Both the position numbers and the translations under genes were made by a program. From Antedon mediterranea (taxonomy: Eukaryota; Echinodermata; Crinoidea; Comatulida; Antedonidae), in NCBI RefSeq assembly GCF_964355755.1, contig NC_092680.1:1837001-1901000 (forward strand): a DNA stretch of 64,000 nucleotides, written 5' to 3'. Below, piece by piece: positions 1 through 15,000 of this stretch. Positions within the stretch are counted from its first letter, which is position 1; the number at the start of each line of letters is the position of its first letter. Below the pieces are notes generated by a model. That model saw only the letters and a list, made by a program, of their open reading frames with translations. It did not search any database and was not told the origin of the DNA.

Positions 1-37
1 TAACATTACTAGAAATAAAACTGTACGTTTGCCTTAC

Positions 38-3000
38 CTCCGCATTTATCATTATCTTTATATGTTCCATCTGAACATTCTGACACACACTTTCCATTTT
101 CAAGTAGAAACTCATTTTGGCACAAGAGACAATCAAAATCTCTGGCACCTAAACAGGTTCTACATGACGCATCGCAATCTTGACAAGCAACGCCATCAAA
201 AAACTGGTTTTCTCTACAATCAACTGTGAAATTCATGCAGCCTCCAAAGTATATTGTATATCCCTCATTACATTCTAAAAAAACAAAAGTAAAATCATCA
301 ATTAGTGGTTATAATGATTGTCTACTAATCTCAGGATTTGGGGTTCAAATCCAAATTTATTCTTTATGCAGAATACATTATATGGATGTCTTTTCTGGAT
401 TACCATTTATTACAACAGTGCGTACTTATAACAAATGGTTAAAATAAATGCTTTAAACTTGGTTCCCACTAGCGACAAAACGTAATGTACCCCACGTAGC
501 GTAACAAAATGCCCTTCCAATAATTGTGTTTGTCTCGCCTGCATGAAATTAAACCTGCTTGTTGCGCATCAACATTAATATGCCGTGGACTTGTTGTTGG
601 TTTCCCACTTGTGATTACGCAATACTGCACGTTGCATCGATACATCGCTGCGTTGCGTTTTAGTGGGAACCACACTACATAACGTTACAACTTACTTGTG
701 CAATAACCACCAGTACACTCATCACAAAATGGAGGACAGATGTACTTATCTTGCTGCGCTTGGCTTACAACACAGTGTCCTGATTTACCATCATAACCAC
801 TTTACAGTTTAAAATAAATAAAGAAATATTTTAAGATAATAATATTTGATATACAGTTGACTCTCTCAATATCGGGCTTCCTGAAAATTGGAAAATCTCT
901 TAAAACCAGACTTTTCGTGAGATCTAAAAGTTCTTAAATTACCATTAAAAACACAATGAGAATTCTAGAAATTCTGGAAAACCAGACACATATTAGGCCA
1001 GCTTAAGGGTATCAGGTATTGTGACTGTATACTTACAATATATTAACATAATTTATAAAATATTATAGTTGTAATAACTTCATTATTTTTTTAATAAGTT
1101 TAGTGTGCAACATTACTTAGAATGTCAGTGTTATTTTAAAAAAAAGCCTGTCAAATTTAATTTGGCTTTAGCTTTGTTTAAATAATCGTTTAATCTATTA
1201 TAACTGATCATTAATTTTGGCCTTACAGGTAAAATAAAGATTATTTCCGAATGGGTTTTATATAAACACATGTTTACACTTACATAGGGCAGTCTCCAAG
1301 GCAGCGACCTTTGTGTAGAAATTTCCCAGAATCACACCTCGTACAGTTGAGGTATTCCCCCATGCAATCAAGGCATTCTATTGAGCACTGTCTACAGTTA
1401 AGTTCCTCACTATTGTCATATTCATAGTATCCCACAGGGCACTGTGAATAGCAGTACCGTCCCATGTGCAAGTAAAAACCTAGAAAAAATAAAACACATC
1501 CAAGACTAAGTATTTGTTTACTGCATGTCATGGGTGATTTGTAAAACACATCCAAGACTAAGTATTTGTTTACTGCATGTCATGGGTGATTTGTAAAACA
1601 CATCCAAGACTAAGTATTTGTTTACTGCATGTCATGGGTGATTTGTACAACACATCCAAGACTAAGTATTTGTTTACTGCATGTCATGGGTGATTTGTAA
1701 AACACATCCAAGACTAACGCCCGTATTCTTAAACCGGACTTTAGTCGTAGTTCGAGCTAAAACTAAAAAAATGACGTCATTTTAATTCATAAACCGAACT
1801 TCAACTAAATCACCGACTAAATCAGGCCAACCTCGACTAAATCGAGACGGATTTTGATCGATTTTTTTAGTCCTGGAGGGGGCAGACTAAATGGTCGACT
1901 AAATGGTTTTTAAACGATGTTTATAAAAAACGTAACAGTCATTGAGTTGTTATATTGGCCAGATATTGAAGAATGAAATATCTATATTTATATTAGCTTA
2001 ATTAAATATACATTGGTATAAATTATAATAATGAAAATCATCTTTATTTACAACTGTATACAAATTACATTATTTTCTTCGCGCAAGTCCGACTTGAGCT
2101 ACGTCACGCCATAGCGACAATGGGAGATGCGGCAATTCACCACGCGATGGAATGTTTAGGGGGCCTAGCGCTTTCTTGTCACGCTATGAAGTGCGTGGTT
2201 CGTGGCGATCATACTTTGTTGGGGTCCTAGAAAATATAAAAGTTACCGTACCGCCATGGTTCCTAAATATATTTTTAAGATTTTATTTGTTGTTAATCAA
2301 ATATACTTCACTGTTAAATTAATACTGATATTGTTCTAATAATTAACGATTAAAATTATTTTTCATGTATATAGTCCTGATGCGTAAAAAGTGTTGTAAG
2401 AAATGGAAAGTGATATCAATGCGCAAAATTTCGTCTGCTCCTCAAATACTCTCTTGTCATTGGCCAATGTATAGCCTTTGTTACCCAGACGTGTGCAACT
2501 CGACTAAAAGCTCGACTTCATTAAGTCGAACTGCAAACTTCGACTACTTCGTTTTTGAATCGAATTTGAAGTAATAGTTCGAACTACGACTTTTCCAAGT
2601 CGAACTTCGAACTACGACTAAAGTCCGGTTTAAGAATACGGGCGTGAGTATTTGTTTACTGCATGTCATGGGTGATTTGTACAACACATCCAAGACTAAG
2701 TATTTGTTTACTGCATGTCATGGGTGATTTGTAAAACACATCCAAGACTAAGTATTTGTTTACTGCATGTCATGGGTGATTTGTAAAACACATCCAAGAC
2801 TAAGTATTTGTGTACTGCATGTCATGGGTGATTTGTAAAACACATCCAAGACTAAGTATTTGTTTACTGCATGTCATGGGTGATTTGTACTACAGAATAG
2901 AACGATATACATTATAAAATGACCTCTCCTTATCAATGCTTAGTTAGTATGTTAGCCAACTTTATACAGTACTTTATTTTCCATAACCCTAACCCATTTA

Positions 3001-6000
3001 TAATTTGAGGTGACTGTATGAAAATCTCAGGGCTTGACGTTTGAAATTTTAACTTAACTAGACCACTGGGCTAGTTCATGGTAAGTTTTACTAATCCACT
3101 CAATGTTTCACAAGCCCATTCATTTGCAAATTGTGTCTACCTTGTATCTTTTTGGGCAAGGTCCCAATTTTGGCGCCCTAAGCTAGGCACCTGTGCATAT
3201 AGTAAGTTGACTAGAAGTGTTTTTTAAACTAAACATTGTATGCTGGAGTAGCGAAATATCGAGCCCTGAACCTTTACAAATACTGGGGAAAATTTTTTTA
3301 TATTAGAACAGCCAATTGCTACTACCCATTATATCTAAACTATACAGGTTCATTCCCTCATAAAGTTTAAATATTCTATTACCTTCTTTGCAAGTGAGAC
3401 ACTCTGACGATTCATAACTGGCACAAGTCAGACAAGTCGGGAAACAAGGTTTGCACACGTTGTCTTGAAAATCAGGGTAATATGTGTCATTGCAATGACT
3501 CACACATTTACCATTAGGCATCAAGAAAGTGGAGTAGCTACAGGCAAGGCAATCGGCTGATGTCGGCCCAGAACAACTTTCACAGGATGGCTCACAGTCT
3601 TTACAAATAGAATCTACAAAGTACAGTTAGACATTAAATGAATAGCATAGAAATAAGGGGACGCTACCCATGATGCAATCCGAATACTCACCCGTATTGA
3701 AATACTGTCCAGCACCGCAACTTGACTGACACACACCATTCTCGTCTTTTGAGAAATTCTTTTTACACTTTTCACAATCAGTGGCATCGGGTCCATTGCA
3801 ACCACTACACGTTGGATAACAAGGAACACACTCGTTGGTTTGTTCATCCGCAAACGATTCACTACCACATTCGTTTTTCTCAACACATAGATGCTTTAAT
3901 ACTCCGTTTCCATCCGCTTCAGCTGAGCAAAAAAAAATTACAACAACTGTTAAATTATGATTGATACTTCTTTAAATTACATTTATTTAACACATCCATT
4001 AATGATGCAAAAGTCTTCCTGTGATGTACTAGTACACCAGGGTAACCTAATCCACATCCATTAATGATGCAAAAGTCTTCCTGTGATGTACTAGTACACC
4101 AGGGTAACCTAATCCTCTCGAAAGATGTACTAGGTTCTTTAAAGTCCACATGAACTAGATGTGTACACCGGACATACAGTTCATAATCTTTTTCCGAGAA
4201 GACTACCACCAGAACCATGGAGCGAGTTAGCCTTGAACCCTTGCTGATGTTATAAATACGTAATTACGTTTCCACTGTCTTGACCGCTTGGCCACTCGCT
4301 CGCTATAATATCACTATATGTAGCATCTAAAATTTAGTTAAAAATATCTTTACCAAAAAGGAATCTTCCATCTGCACACATAAGGCAATCATCAGCCTGA
4401 GGTCCAGTACACTTAGCACATCTATCATAACATGGGGAGCATTCCCATTGGTTGTTTTCTCGATTTGGGTATGTTCTATCATACCAAATACAATCTGGTG
4501 AACATGTACTCTCTGGTGTTAGGTAATAGGATGGGATACAGGTAGTGCATTCGTGATGGCTTATCCCTGAACAAGTCTGGCATGACGGATGACATGCTCC
4601 ACAAATTTTGATTTCATCTAATTTAGTGAATTTCTCCGGGCATTCTTTTACGCATTTACGGTTGTAATAATAGAAACCAGCTTTGCATGTATCACACTGA
4701 AAATCTAGAATATGGAAAAATAATTATTGAAAATTAAAATTTAATTTCAATGCAGATACAATAAGTAGAAAGCTAAATCAAGTAAAGTAAACTGTTTATT
4801 TTTTTTTATTTTAGTGAAATCCTTATTTTGGTTTATTTTTTTCTACAAAAATGAATAACTTTATTAAAACCACAGAATTGACTATTCAAAGTTTGCTTTT
4901 ATGTAATCTTCATTTTTTATGTTTTTGGAGGAAAATACATCTTAAAAGTGGAGATTGAAGTATTATGTGTACCTGTACATATACAGTTGTCTGGACATTC
5001 AAATGAATCTTCAGTACATCTATTTGAATTTGAATCATACTTTAAACCATCCATACATTTGGTACAGTCCGTAACGCTAGGCCCATCGCAACTGCTACAT
5101 GTCTCATCACACTTAGAACACTGGGGATAAAGTGGATATTGTGTGTCCTCGAAATATCCAGATGGGCAGGATAATATACATTTGTGCTTGTAAAGAAAAC
5201 GCTTTGCAACTAGAAAAAAATTGTATTTCTTTTTAAGATAAGAAGGAATGAAACAAAAAAGATGAAAATAATAAAAGTGACGAGTAGTGATTGACCAAGC
5301 GGTCAAGACAGTGGAACCGTAATTACGTAGTCCATAACATCGGCAAGGGTTCGAGGCTCACTCACTCCATGATTCTGGTGTTAGAACGAGTCTCCTCGGA
5401 TGTAAACAGTAGGTCCAGTGTACACATCTAGTACATCTTTCGAGACAAGTAAGGGTTACCCTGGTGTACTAGTACACACACAGCCACTGTCACTCAAAGC
5501 CACTATGATCATAACTGTTTTTGACCAGTCTTTGACTGAAGAGATCACACAGTATATTTATATAAAACAATCACAATAGCTTGTTTCAAACCACTCCATA
5601 TAATTTTCAAGCAAGCAGGTGCGAATATTTCTCTCTTTGTTTTTTTAACTCTCACATATTTTCAACTTATACTGTTTGATTGCATATCAATTTCAGCATT
5701 ATCGGTTACCTTGGTTGCATTGGATGCAATCGTGTGGATCCCCTCCAGTACATTCCTTACATGTTGAATGGCAACTGTAGCATGCACGGTCCATCTCATA
5801 CATTCCATGTGGGCACCCTTCTTGACAACCGTTTTCAGTCAAAACCCTGCCATAATTATAACAATGGATATCGTAACAATACAGTCGCCTCAATCAAGAT
5901 GACCTATATTGGGCCGATTTATTCTCAATGTAGCGTGATTGAAAATTACTATTTCTCAACTTTATGTACTTAAAACAAAGATCAAATTGGAAGCCTACTG

Positions 6001-9000
6001 TCACTTGTGTTTTTGTCAAAATCTAACTTTACTTTTGGAAAAGAAAACCAGTTTTCTTACCAGCCATCAACACACTCCATGCAGGCCGTACTATTAACAC
6101 AAGTTTTGCATTTATAAGCACAATTTGCACAGTTACCTTCCTCATTTACATATTGCCCTAGGAAGAAAAAAACATGTTATTAAAATAAATATACAAGGGT
6201 TGGTGTATAGTACCATGTATTCTGGTTGCTTACTTTATTATTGATGTCATTCAGATATTTAAAAAAAATATATTTTCAGCATAGAATAAAGATTATAAAT
6301 GTCAGCAAGACAAAATCGCATGGTTCATCAAATAGGCATAAAAACATTTCACATAAATTAGTGTTTTACAATTCTTGGAAACTGTTGAATCGTTTATCAC
6401 TTTAATATTAATAAAACTGTACACTGGTAAATGCTAAATTACTAGTTACAATAACATGACGGTACATAAAGAAAATTCTATTCATGCAAACGGATATCTA
6501 AAAATTGTGGATGGTGGTTCAAATATAAAATATGATCATGTGATCAGATATCGTCCAATCAAATTAACTGTACAAGAATTTACTAACTTAGGTACACTTA
6601 CTATCGCCGCATGAAGCTAGGCAATGTTTATCAACCAAGATGTACGGCTCTGAACACATGGTACAGTCATGGTCCTCTGGTCCATCACATTCAGAGCATG
6701 TTGGGTGACAACTGAGATTATAACAAACGTTTAATTAGATGAATGATTGGTCAGACACTTTGCCCTACTCTGACATTAATTGTTACTTTATATATGGTAC
6801 ATTTGAGAACACGGAAAAGAGTCTCTTGTGTGACTATCAAACTCGTAACCATCAGATCAATAGGGCGTTCATAAATAAACTATAAAATGGTTAATTAAAT
6901 AGGAATGTTTATTCTTATAAATCGCAAAAATGGTACTTTTTAAACATTTTATACAAACCTTATACACTCATCATTGTCATTGATAAAAAGCTTATTTGAG
7001 CATTTAGTGCGTTGAACACAAGTTCCATTCTTAATTGTAAAGCCAGCGTTGCACGTGGTACAATGTTTGTTGTGGGGCCCATTGCACGTAGCGCATGGAT
7101 CTTCACAAACACGGCACATTCCATCATCCGAGATGTACTCATTATTGTCGCACTCCTCAACACATCTACTTTGCGAGTTTAGATATCTTCCAAGAGGGCA
7201 TGCAGTGCAGAAGTCTTTGTAGTTGGAACAAGTATAGCAAGATGCTTCACAGAACCTGCATATCCCTTTATCATCTATATAATAATAGAAAAATTTATTA
7301 TATATTGGATCCCTGAAAAGATCAAGACTTAACTGGTGCTAACTTACACACTGATCCCCAGTTAGCGGAATATGAATATGGTGTACTCCGGTTTGGATGC
7401 TAGCTTGGTGTTTTTGTCTTTTTGTTCTCTTCCTTTTGTTTTCCACTCTTTCTCTTTATTGTCAGCGCATAGAGACATTGTTTATTTGCACTATATAAAT
7501 CTATCTATTATCATTATATACAAAACAGTGCTGCTATATAACTAGATTTAATGTTTTACTGTCCTAGCCCTAACATTTAATCTAGCACATTATTCAAAAT
7601 TTAAAAGACATTTAATACCTGTTTACTAAGCAAATTTATTCGTACAAAATGTCTCCTTGAAATTTTAAGAAGCAGCTGTGCATGCTTGAGTAAGCTCTGT
7701 CTAAACTATCAAACTTTATGTGACAATAAAAATGTGATGTGCCCATATATGGACATGATGATGTCATATTACTACCACTTTTGGGCACATCACTACCACA
7801 TTTGGGCACATCACTACAATGTTTGGGCACATCACTACAATATTTGGGCACATCACTACAATATTTGGGCACATCACTACAATATTTGGGCACATCACTA
7901 CAATATTTGGGCACATCACTACAATATTTGGGCACATCACTACAATATTTGGGCACATCACTACAATATTTGGGCACATCACTACCACATTTGGGCACAT
8001 CACTACCACATTTGGGCACATCACTACAATATTTGGGCACATCACTACCACATTTGGGCACATCACTACAATATTTGGGCACATCACTACAATATTTGGG
8101 CACATCACTACCACATTTGGGCACATCACTACAATATTTGGGCACATCACTACCACATTTGGGCACATCACTACAATATTTGGGCACATCACTACAATAT
8201 TTGGGCACATCACTACAATATTTGGGCACATCACTACCACATTTGGGCACATCACTACCATATTTGGGCACATCACTACAATATTTGGGCACATCACTAC
8301 AATATTTGGGCACATCACTACAATATTTGGGCACATCACTACCACATTTGGGCACATCACTACAACATTTGGGCACATCACTACAACATTTGGGCACATC
8401 ACTACAATATTTGGGCACATCACTACAATATTTGGGCACATCACTACAATATTTGGGCACATCACTACAATATTTGGGCACATCACTACAATATTTGGGC
8501 ACATCACTACAATATTTGGGCACATCACTACAATATTTGGGCACATCACTACCACATTTGGGCATATCACTACAATATTTGGGCACATCACTACAATATT
8601 TGGGCACATCACTACAACATTTGGGCACATCACTACCATATTTGGGCACATCACTACAATATTTGGGCACATCACTACCATATTTGGGCACATCACTACA
8701 ATATTTGGGCACATCACTACCACATTTGGGCATATCACTGCCATATTTGGGCACATCACTACAATATTTGGGCACATCACTACCACATTTGGGCACATCA
8801 CTACAATATTTGGGCACATCACTACCACATTTGGGCACATCACTACAACATTTGGGCACATCACTACAATATTTGGGCACATCACTACAATATTTGGGCA
8901 CATCACTACAATATTTGGGCACATCACTACAATATTTGGGCACATCACTACAATATTTGGGCACATCACTGCCATATTTGGGCACATCACTACCACATTT

Positions 9001-12000
9001 GGGCACATCACTACAATGTTTGGGCACATCACTACCACATTTGGGCACATCACTACAATATTTGGGCACATCACTACCACATTTGGGCACATCACTACCA
9101 TATTTGGGCACATCACTACAATATTTGGGCACATCACTACAATATTTGGGCACATCACTACCACATTTGGGCACATCACTACAACATTTGGGCACATCAC
9201 TACAATATTTGGGCACATCACTACAATATTTGGGCACATCACTACAATATTTGGGCACATCACTACAATATTTGGGCACATCACTACAATATTTGGGCAC
9301 ATCACTACAATATTTGGGCACATCACTACCACATTTGGGCACATCACTACCATATTTGGGCACATCACTACAATATTTGGGCATATCCCTACCATATTTG
9401 GGCACATCACTACCATATTTGGGCACATCACTACAATATTTGGGCACATCACTACCATATTTGGGCACATCACTACAATATTTGGGCATATCCCTACCAT
9501 ATTTGGGCACATCACTACCATATTTGGGCACATCACTACAATATTTGGGCACATCACTACCACATTTGGGCACATCACTACCATATTTGGGCACATCACT
9601 ACAATATTTGGGCACATCACTACCATATTTGGGCACATCACTACAATATTTGGGCATATCCCTACCATATTTGGGCACATCACTACCATATTTGGGCACA
9701 TCACTACAATATTTGGGCACATCACTACCACATTTGGGCACATCACTACCATATTTGGGCACATCACTACAATATTTGGGCACATCACTACCATATTTGG
9801 GCACATCACTACAATATTTGGGCACATCACTACAATATTTGGGCATATCACTACAATATTTGGGCACATCACTACCACATTTGGGCACATCACTACCACA
9901 TTTGGGCACATCACTACAATATTTGGGCACATCACTACAATATTTGGGCACATCACTACAATATTTGGGCACATCACTACAATATTTGGGCACATCACTA
10001 CCACATTTGGGCACATCACTACAATATTTGGGCACATCACTACAATATTTGGGCACATCACTACAACATTTGGGCACATCACTACAATATTTGGGCACAT
10101 CACTACAATATTTGGGCACATCACTACAATATTTGGGCACATCACTACAATATTTGGGCACATCACTACCACATTTGGGCACATCACTACAATATTTGGG
10201 CACATCACTACAATATTTGGGCACATCACTACAATATTTGGGCATATCACTACAATATTTGGGCACATCACTACAATATTTGGGCACATCACTACCACAT
10301 TTGGGCACATCACTACCATATTTGGGCACATCACTACAATGTTTGGGCACATCACTACAACATTTGGGCACATCACTACAATATTTGGGCACATCACTAC
10401 AATATTTGGGCATATCACTACAATATTTGGGCACATCACTACAATATTTGGGCACATCACTACCACATTTGGGCACATCACTACAATATTTGGGCACATC
10501 ACTACCACATTTGGGCACATCACTACAATATTTGGGCACATCACTACAATATTTGGGCACATCACTACAATATTTGGGCACATCACTACAATATTTGGGC
10601 ATATCCCTACCATATTTGGGCACATCACTACAATATTTGGCGAACTAGTTTGATAGTGTAGACAGAGCTTAACGTTTGAGACCCAATACATACGATGCCT
10701 AACATAATATAATATTTAAATTAAAGAATATATGAAATGCTAACTAACCTGCAAAAAAGCCATTACCACAACTTTCTACACATGTGGCAGAGTCTTCTCG
10801 TAAGAAGTAATCTTTATAGCATGTCAGACAATTCTCGTTAGAATGACCAAAGCATGTCTTACATTGAGGATTACATAATCGACATCGTTTGTGACCTTCT
10901 GGCGGTGTAAACTGACCCTCTGGACACGTTGAAACACATGCACTGCAAAAGAATCATTACTTATTTTAATCTTTTTTGTACTGGCCATTTACAGTGATAT
11001 AACTGCATATAAATATGAGGAACAACTTTAATTTTTAAATGTTTATAAAGGATTCTATACGATAAGCTAATTCTTTAATATAGGATAGGATTAGCATAAC
11101 AATAATAATAATGTACTAATGTAATAGTAATAATAGAACAGTGCATACTTGAAAGCAAGCGGGGTGAACAAGGTCAAAGTCTACGGCAACTAATGTTGAT
11201 GCACAACAAGCAAGTTTGATTTCAGACAGGCGCGGGCAAACAAAATTATTGGAAGGGCATTTTGTTGTGTTGCGTAGGTTGCATTAGGATGCGTTGCTAG
11301 TGGGAACCACACTTTATTGTTGTTGTTTGTGGAGATACAGCACTCAGAATCGGTTAAATAAACACAAGCAAAGAATAAAGCTTACTCGGTTTGTTTATCA
11401 CGGTACATCTTGCACTTGTAACATTCCTGAGGCAGTGGCCCGGAACATCCTGCCGCGTCTGAACATTGTTCGTGACAATCAAAGTCATACGAATAAGTAT
11501 AAGAATAGTCTTCCGATGATGGTTCACCATCAATTGAACGCGACTTTCTTCTGTGTGTCGTGTCAACTTTATTTGTTCTTTTTGTAACACGATGTGACGT
11601 TTCAGTTCCATGCAACACAAGAAACACACTGTGAAGCTCACCTGTTAAAAAAAATATTGATAATATGATACAGAAACCTATCCTATTTAAATTATTTACT
11701 GGAACACATATTTGTATATAAAACAGCTATTACAGAATAACAAAAATGCACACTTTTAATTAAATTCAAATTTATGCTTTCTTTTGGCCATTAAAAAAAC
11801 TCTTGTGGCCGTTATGTTCACCATTCACACATTTAGGTTTAAAGGGAAATGCTTACCCTTAAAACTTAAAAAATCTAAATGAATACAATTTAAGGAAAAT
11901 ACTTAAGTTAAAGTTAAATGAAATACTTAATATTTAAGGGAAATATCTCACTTAAGTATGATTGGTGAATACAGCCACTGGCAATTTGAAGAGATTTGAA

Positions 12001-15000
12001 CCCCACCTTCTGTGTTGTCGTAAGAAAACATACCAAGCACCACATTTCCTTACCTGAATGCTGAGATCCTTCTACGGAATCTTCTATCTCTAAAATCCAA
12101 GTACCATTAGCCTCTTCTCCCCAGTTGTGAGTTGTCATAAACGGCCAATCTCGGAACTCTCCGGCGTTATCATCATTTGACCGCGTACCAAGCAAACGAG
12201 AACGTGTACCCATCGGAGAGGTCAGCCAGATGTTGAGGTTGCCGCGTGAACTATACGATAAGCTTATTCGTACTTGGACGTGTTCCAGATATTTTACCTG
12301 GTTTCCACAATGCCATTCGGTATTAATAAGAACTTTAAATTTACTCCCTCCTGATAATTTACTGAAAAAAAATCATGAATTTTGTTTTAATCTCAAAGTC
12401 CTATGTTTAAATTCTACATAAATGTACAAAAGATAAAATTAAAATAAAAGTGTATAGGGTTGTAATTGTTGTTAACTACTACTAGTGTATAGCATGGTAT
12501 AAATGTAGATCACCAGCAGTGAAGTGAACTGATACTAGGTATCCGTCAATGACAGCCATGTGTCTTTAATAGAAGAGGGCTACCAGAACCGTACCAATAA
12601 CACTTGATCCAGTGGCGGAGATAGCTCCAGGCTTGGTTCTACCACGATTTTTTTATGTAAACAATCTTGTTTATGTTTGTCTTATGAAAGGATTGTCTTG
12701 TCATTAGTAAGGCTCCACTAACTTTTAACTTTCTTAGATTTATGTAAATAATAAAGTGAGTTTACCCGTTTGGATATAAGCCTTTCATTTCACATTTATT
12801 TTGAGTTGGTAATGGTTTCCAAGTTTTTGCTAGCTGTGTCATTTTGAAAGAATCCATCAATCCAAACCCATAGCGATTGCTTACTGAAGAAAATAAACAT
12901 ATATCATATTAATAACATAATATGATGATCAAATTTTTAATATGCTTTACGTATATCTCAACTCATTTCAAAGTAAGCAAACAAAAGCACCCGATAACAA
13001 CTTGTAAGAAACTGATTCGTGGTCTGTGAATAAAGGTTGCATTCAGTTTCTCGGAGCACTCACATAATTTGGGTTAAAATGCATTGCTATCAATTTTTGA
13101 ATTGGAAGTAGACATTTCTCAATAGTCATTAAGCCTTACCATAAAAGCCTGCACCATTTTTCTTCCAGTTGCCATCTATTAGTGGTTCATGGTTAGATGT
13201 TTCAACCACTATATATTGCATATCACGCCAACTTAGATTTGGGCTGAAAATTACAAAATGTAGATTATATCACCATGGACCTCCATGATATCACTGTATA
13301 TAAAACTAGTAATATAATAGTACAATTAAATGAATACAAACTATTTACTATTATAGAAATTAAATGAAATAGCAAATTCACACTTGATGATGAAGATAAT
13401 GATGATGATAATGATGATGACGATGATGATGACAATGACGGTGATGATGATGATGATCATCATCATCATCATCATGATCATGAAAATAATGATGATGATA
13501 AATACATTTACTGTCATTTAAAAACCGGATATACAGTATTAATCTTACTTGGCTTGGAAAGCTAGTGCACACATTGCAGCAGCCATTGGCGCCGAGGCTG
13601 AGGTACCAGTATGGTGCTCTGTACATTTTCCTCTTAAATCAGTTTTAACCTATTAAAAATAATTATACAATTATTTGTTTTAAAGCCACTAATGTACACA
13701 CTTTTTTTGTCAAATTAGTTTGATAGTGTAGACAACTCACCACTTGTTTTTGAGTTGCATTACCACTACTAAAGGTCGTGGCTAATATAGACGAACACTC
13801 TTCAGCGTACCACGGTTCTTGTCCACTCTCTGTTACCCCACTAACTGTCAATGTATAGATGCTATTGGCATAGCCATCACAGTTACAATCATCGTGATAC
13901 CTGCCTCCATTACCTGAGGCCCAGATCTGAATTGAACCTTGACCTTTCCGACCCTGTATAAATAAAAAGAAACTTGTTTAATTAAAATTATGGTTATATT
14001 TATTTAATTGTTGAAGCTCTAAATAATATGCTGTAATATAAATAATTTGTTATGATAAATAAAAAAATATAAGTAATCAATTGATTTGAACCCAGACATT
14101 CTGCTTGATATGTAGGCAACCTACAATTAAACCAGTTAGTGTGTATGGTATTTCCAATTTTTTGTCAATTTATACACACAGCAACTGGGAGTATAAGCAG
14201 CATATGAAAATGTAATAATGTTAGTACAGCACAAAAAACAATTGAATTGGAAAATGGAAAGAGAGAGTTGTACTCTTTACCTTAGTTACTGATGCCTCCA
14301 AGGCAAGTGTTGCTAAATAGCCAGGACCGTCGACTGTTTTCCCATCATCATCAGGCCCCCAACTTGAACTGTAAATATCAATAACATCTGGATTGTAGCT
14401 TAGGGCTGCTGCCTCGACGGCGTCAGTGACGTCGCCGTCAAGCATTCGTATACCTGTAAATAAAGGTGCCAGTCATTCAAACATAAAGCATACTAAATCT
14501 CTGTCTAAACTATCAAACCAGTTTGACAAAAAAAAGTGCTCAAATATAGTAGTGATATGCCCAAATATAGTAGTGATATGACACATCACATTTTTTTGTT
14601 TGATAGTGTAGACAAGGCTTAAGTAACCGTAACATATTTAAAGTACATTACTAAAATCTTGATTGCTGTTACTTGAGGAAAACTTTTTCAATTAAACATT
14701 TAATAATTCATTTTCGTCTGTGGTTTGGCAGGTCCACATGAGAAACCTGGACAAATGTGTCAATATACAGAGCAGCCACTAACAACTCAGTCTACATGTT
14801 TGAGTTATTTGTTGTGTTCTGAATTGTTTTTAGATGCCAACTCTGTTATGTACCTCCAATTTTGGCATCATACGCAATTCCAACGCCACATATCGTATTA
14901 TTAGCATACATTGCTACAACCCCTGCACATCTGGTACCATGTCTAAAAAGAAAGAAAGACAGTGTGTTCTACATAAGTGCGTATAGCTCCAAGTGTACAA

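Larger units (their letters stand above)
38..10942 (-). other. PCSK5: PCSK5-like exons 14-25: furin-like Cys-rich repeats
   Basis: Exons: 10749-10942, 6959-7274, 6602-6711, 6061-6157, 5710-5846, 4973-5209, 4354-4704, 3692-3922, 3383-3613, 1284-1479, 696-799, 38-274. They encode at least 14 copies of the C-x2-C-x3-C-x2-C-x-G pattern (for example [10 protein letters not shown] in exon 16 and [10 protein letters not shown] in exon 19). Exons 21 and 22 are both 231 bp, and most junctions in this block are phase 1 or 2, so single exons could be duplicated or skipped without frame loss where phases match. The last visible exon ends with a GT donor at phase 1, so further exons lie outside the window. 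Intron 14 (7,275-10,748) holds the 21-bp satellite; other introns hold SINE, MITE and minisatellite copies. Confidence 0.9.

Noticed and set aside
4215-4303. tRNA-like sequence (also at 5279 and 25537)
   Set aside because: A and B boxes are present but arms do not fold as a tRNA and a SINE body follows, so no tRNA gene is called.
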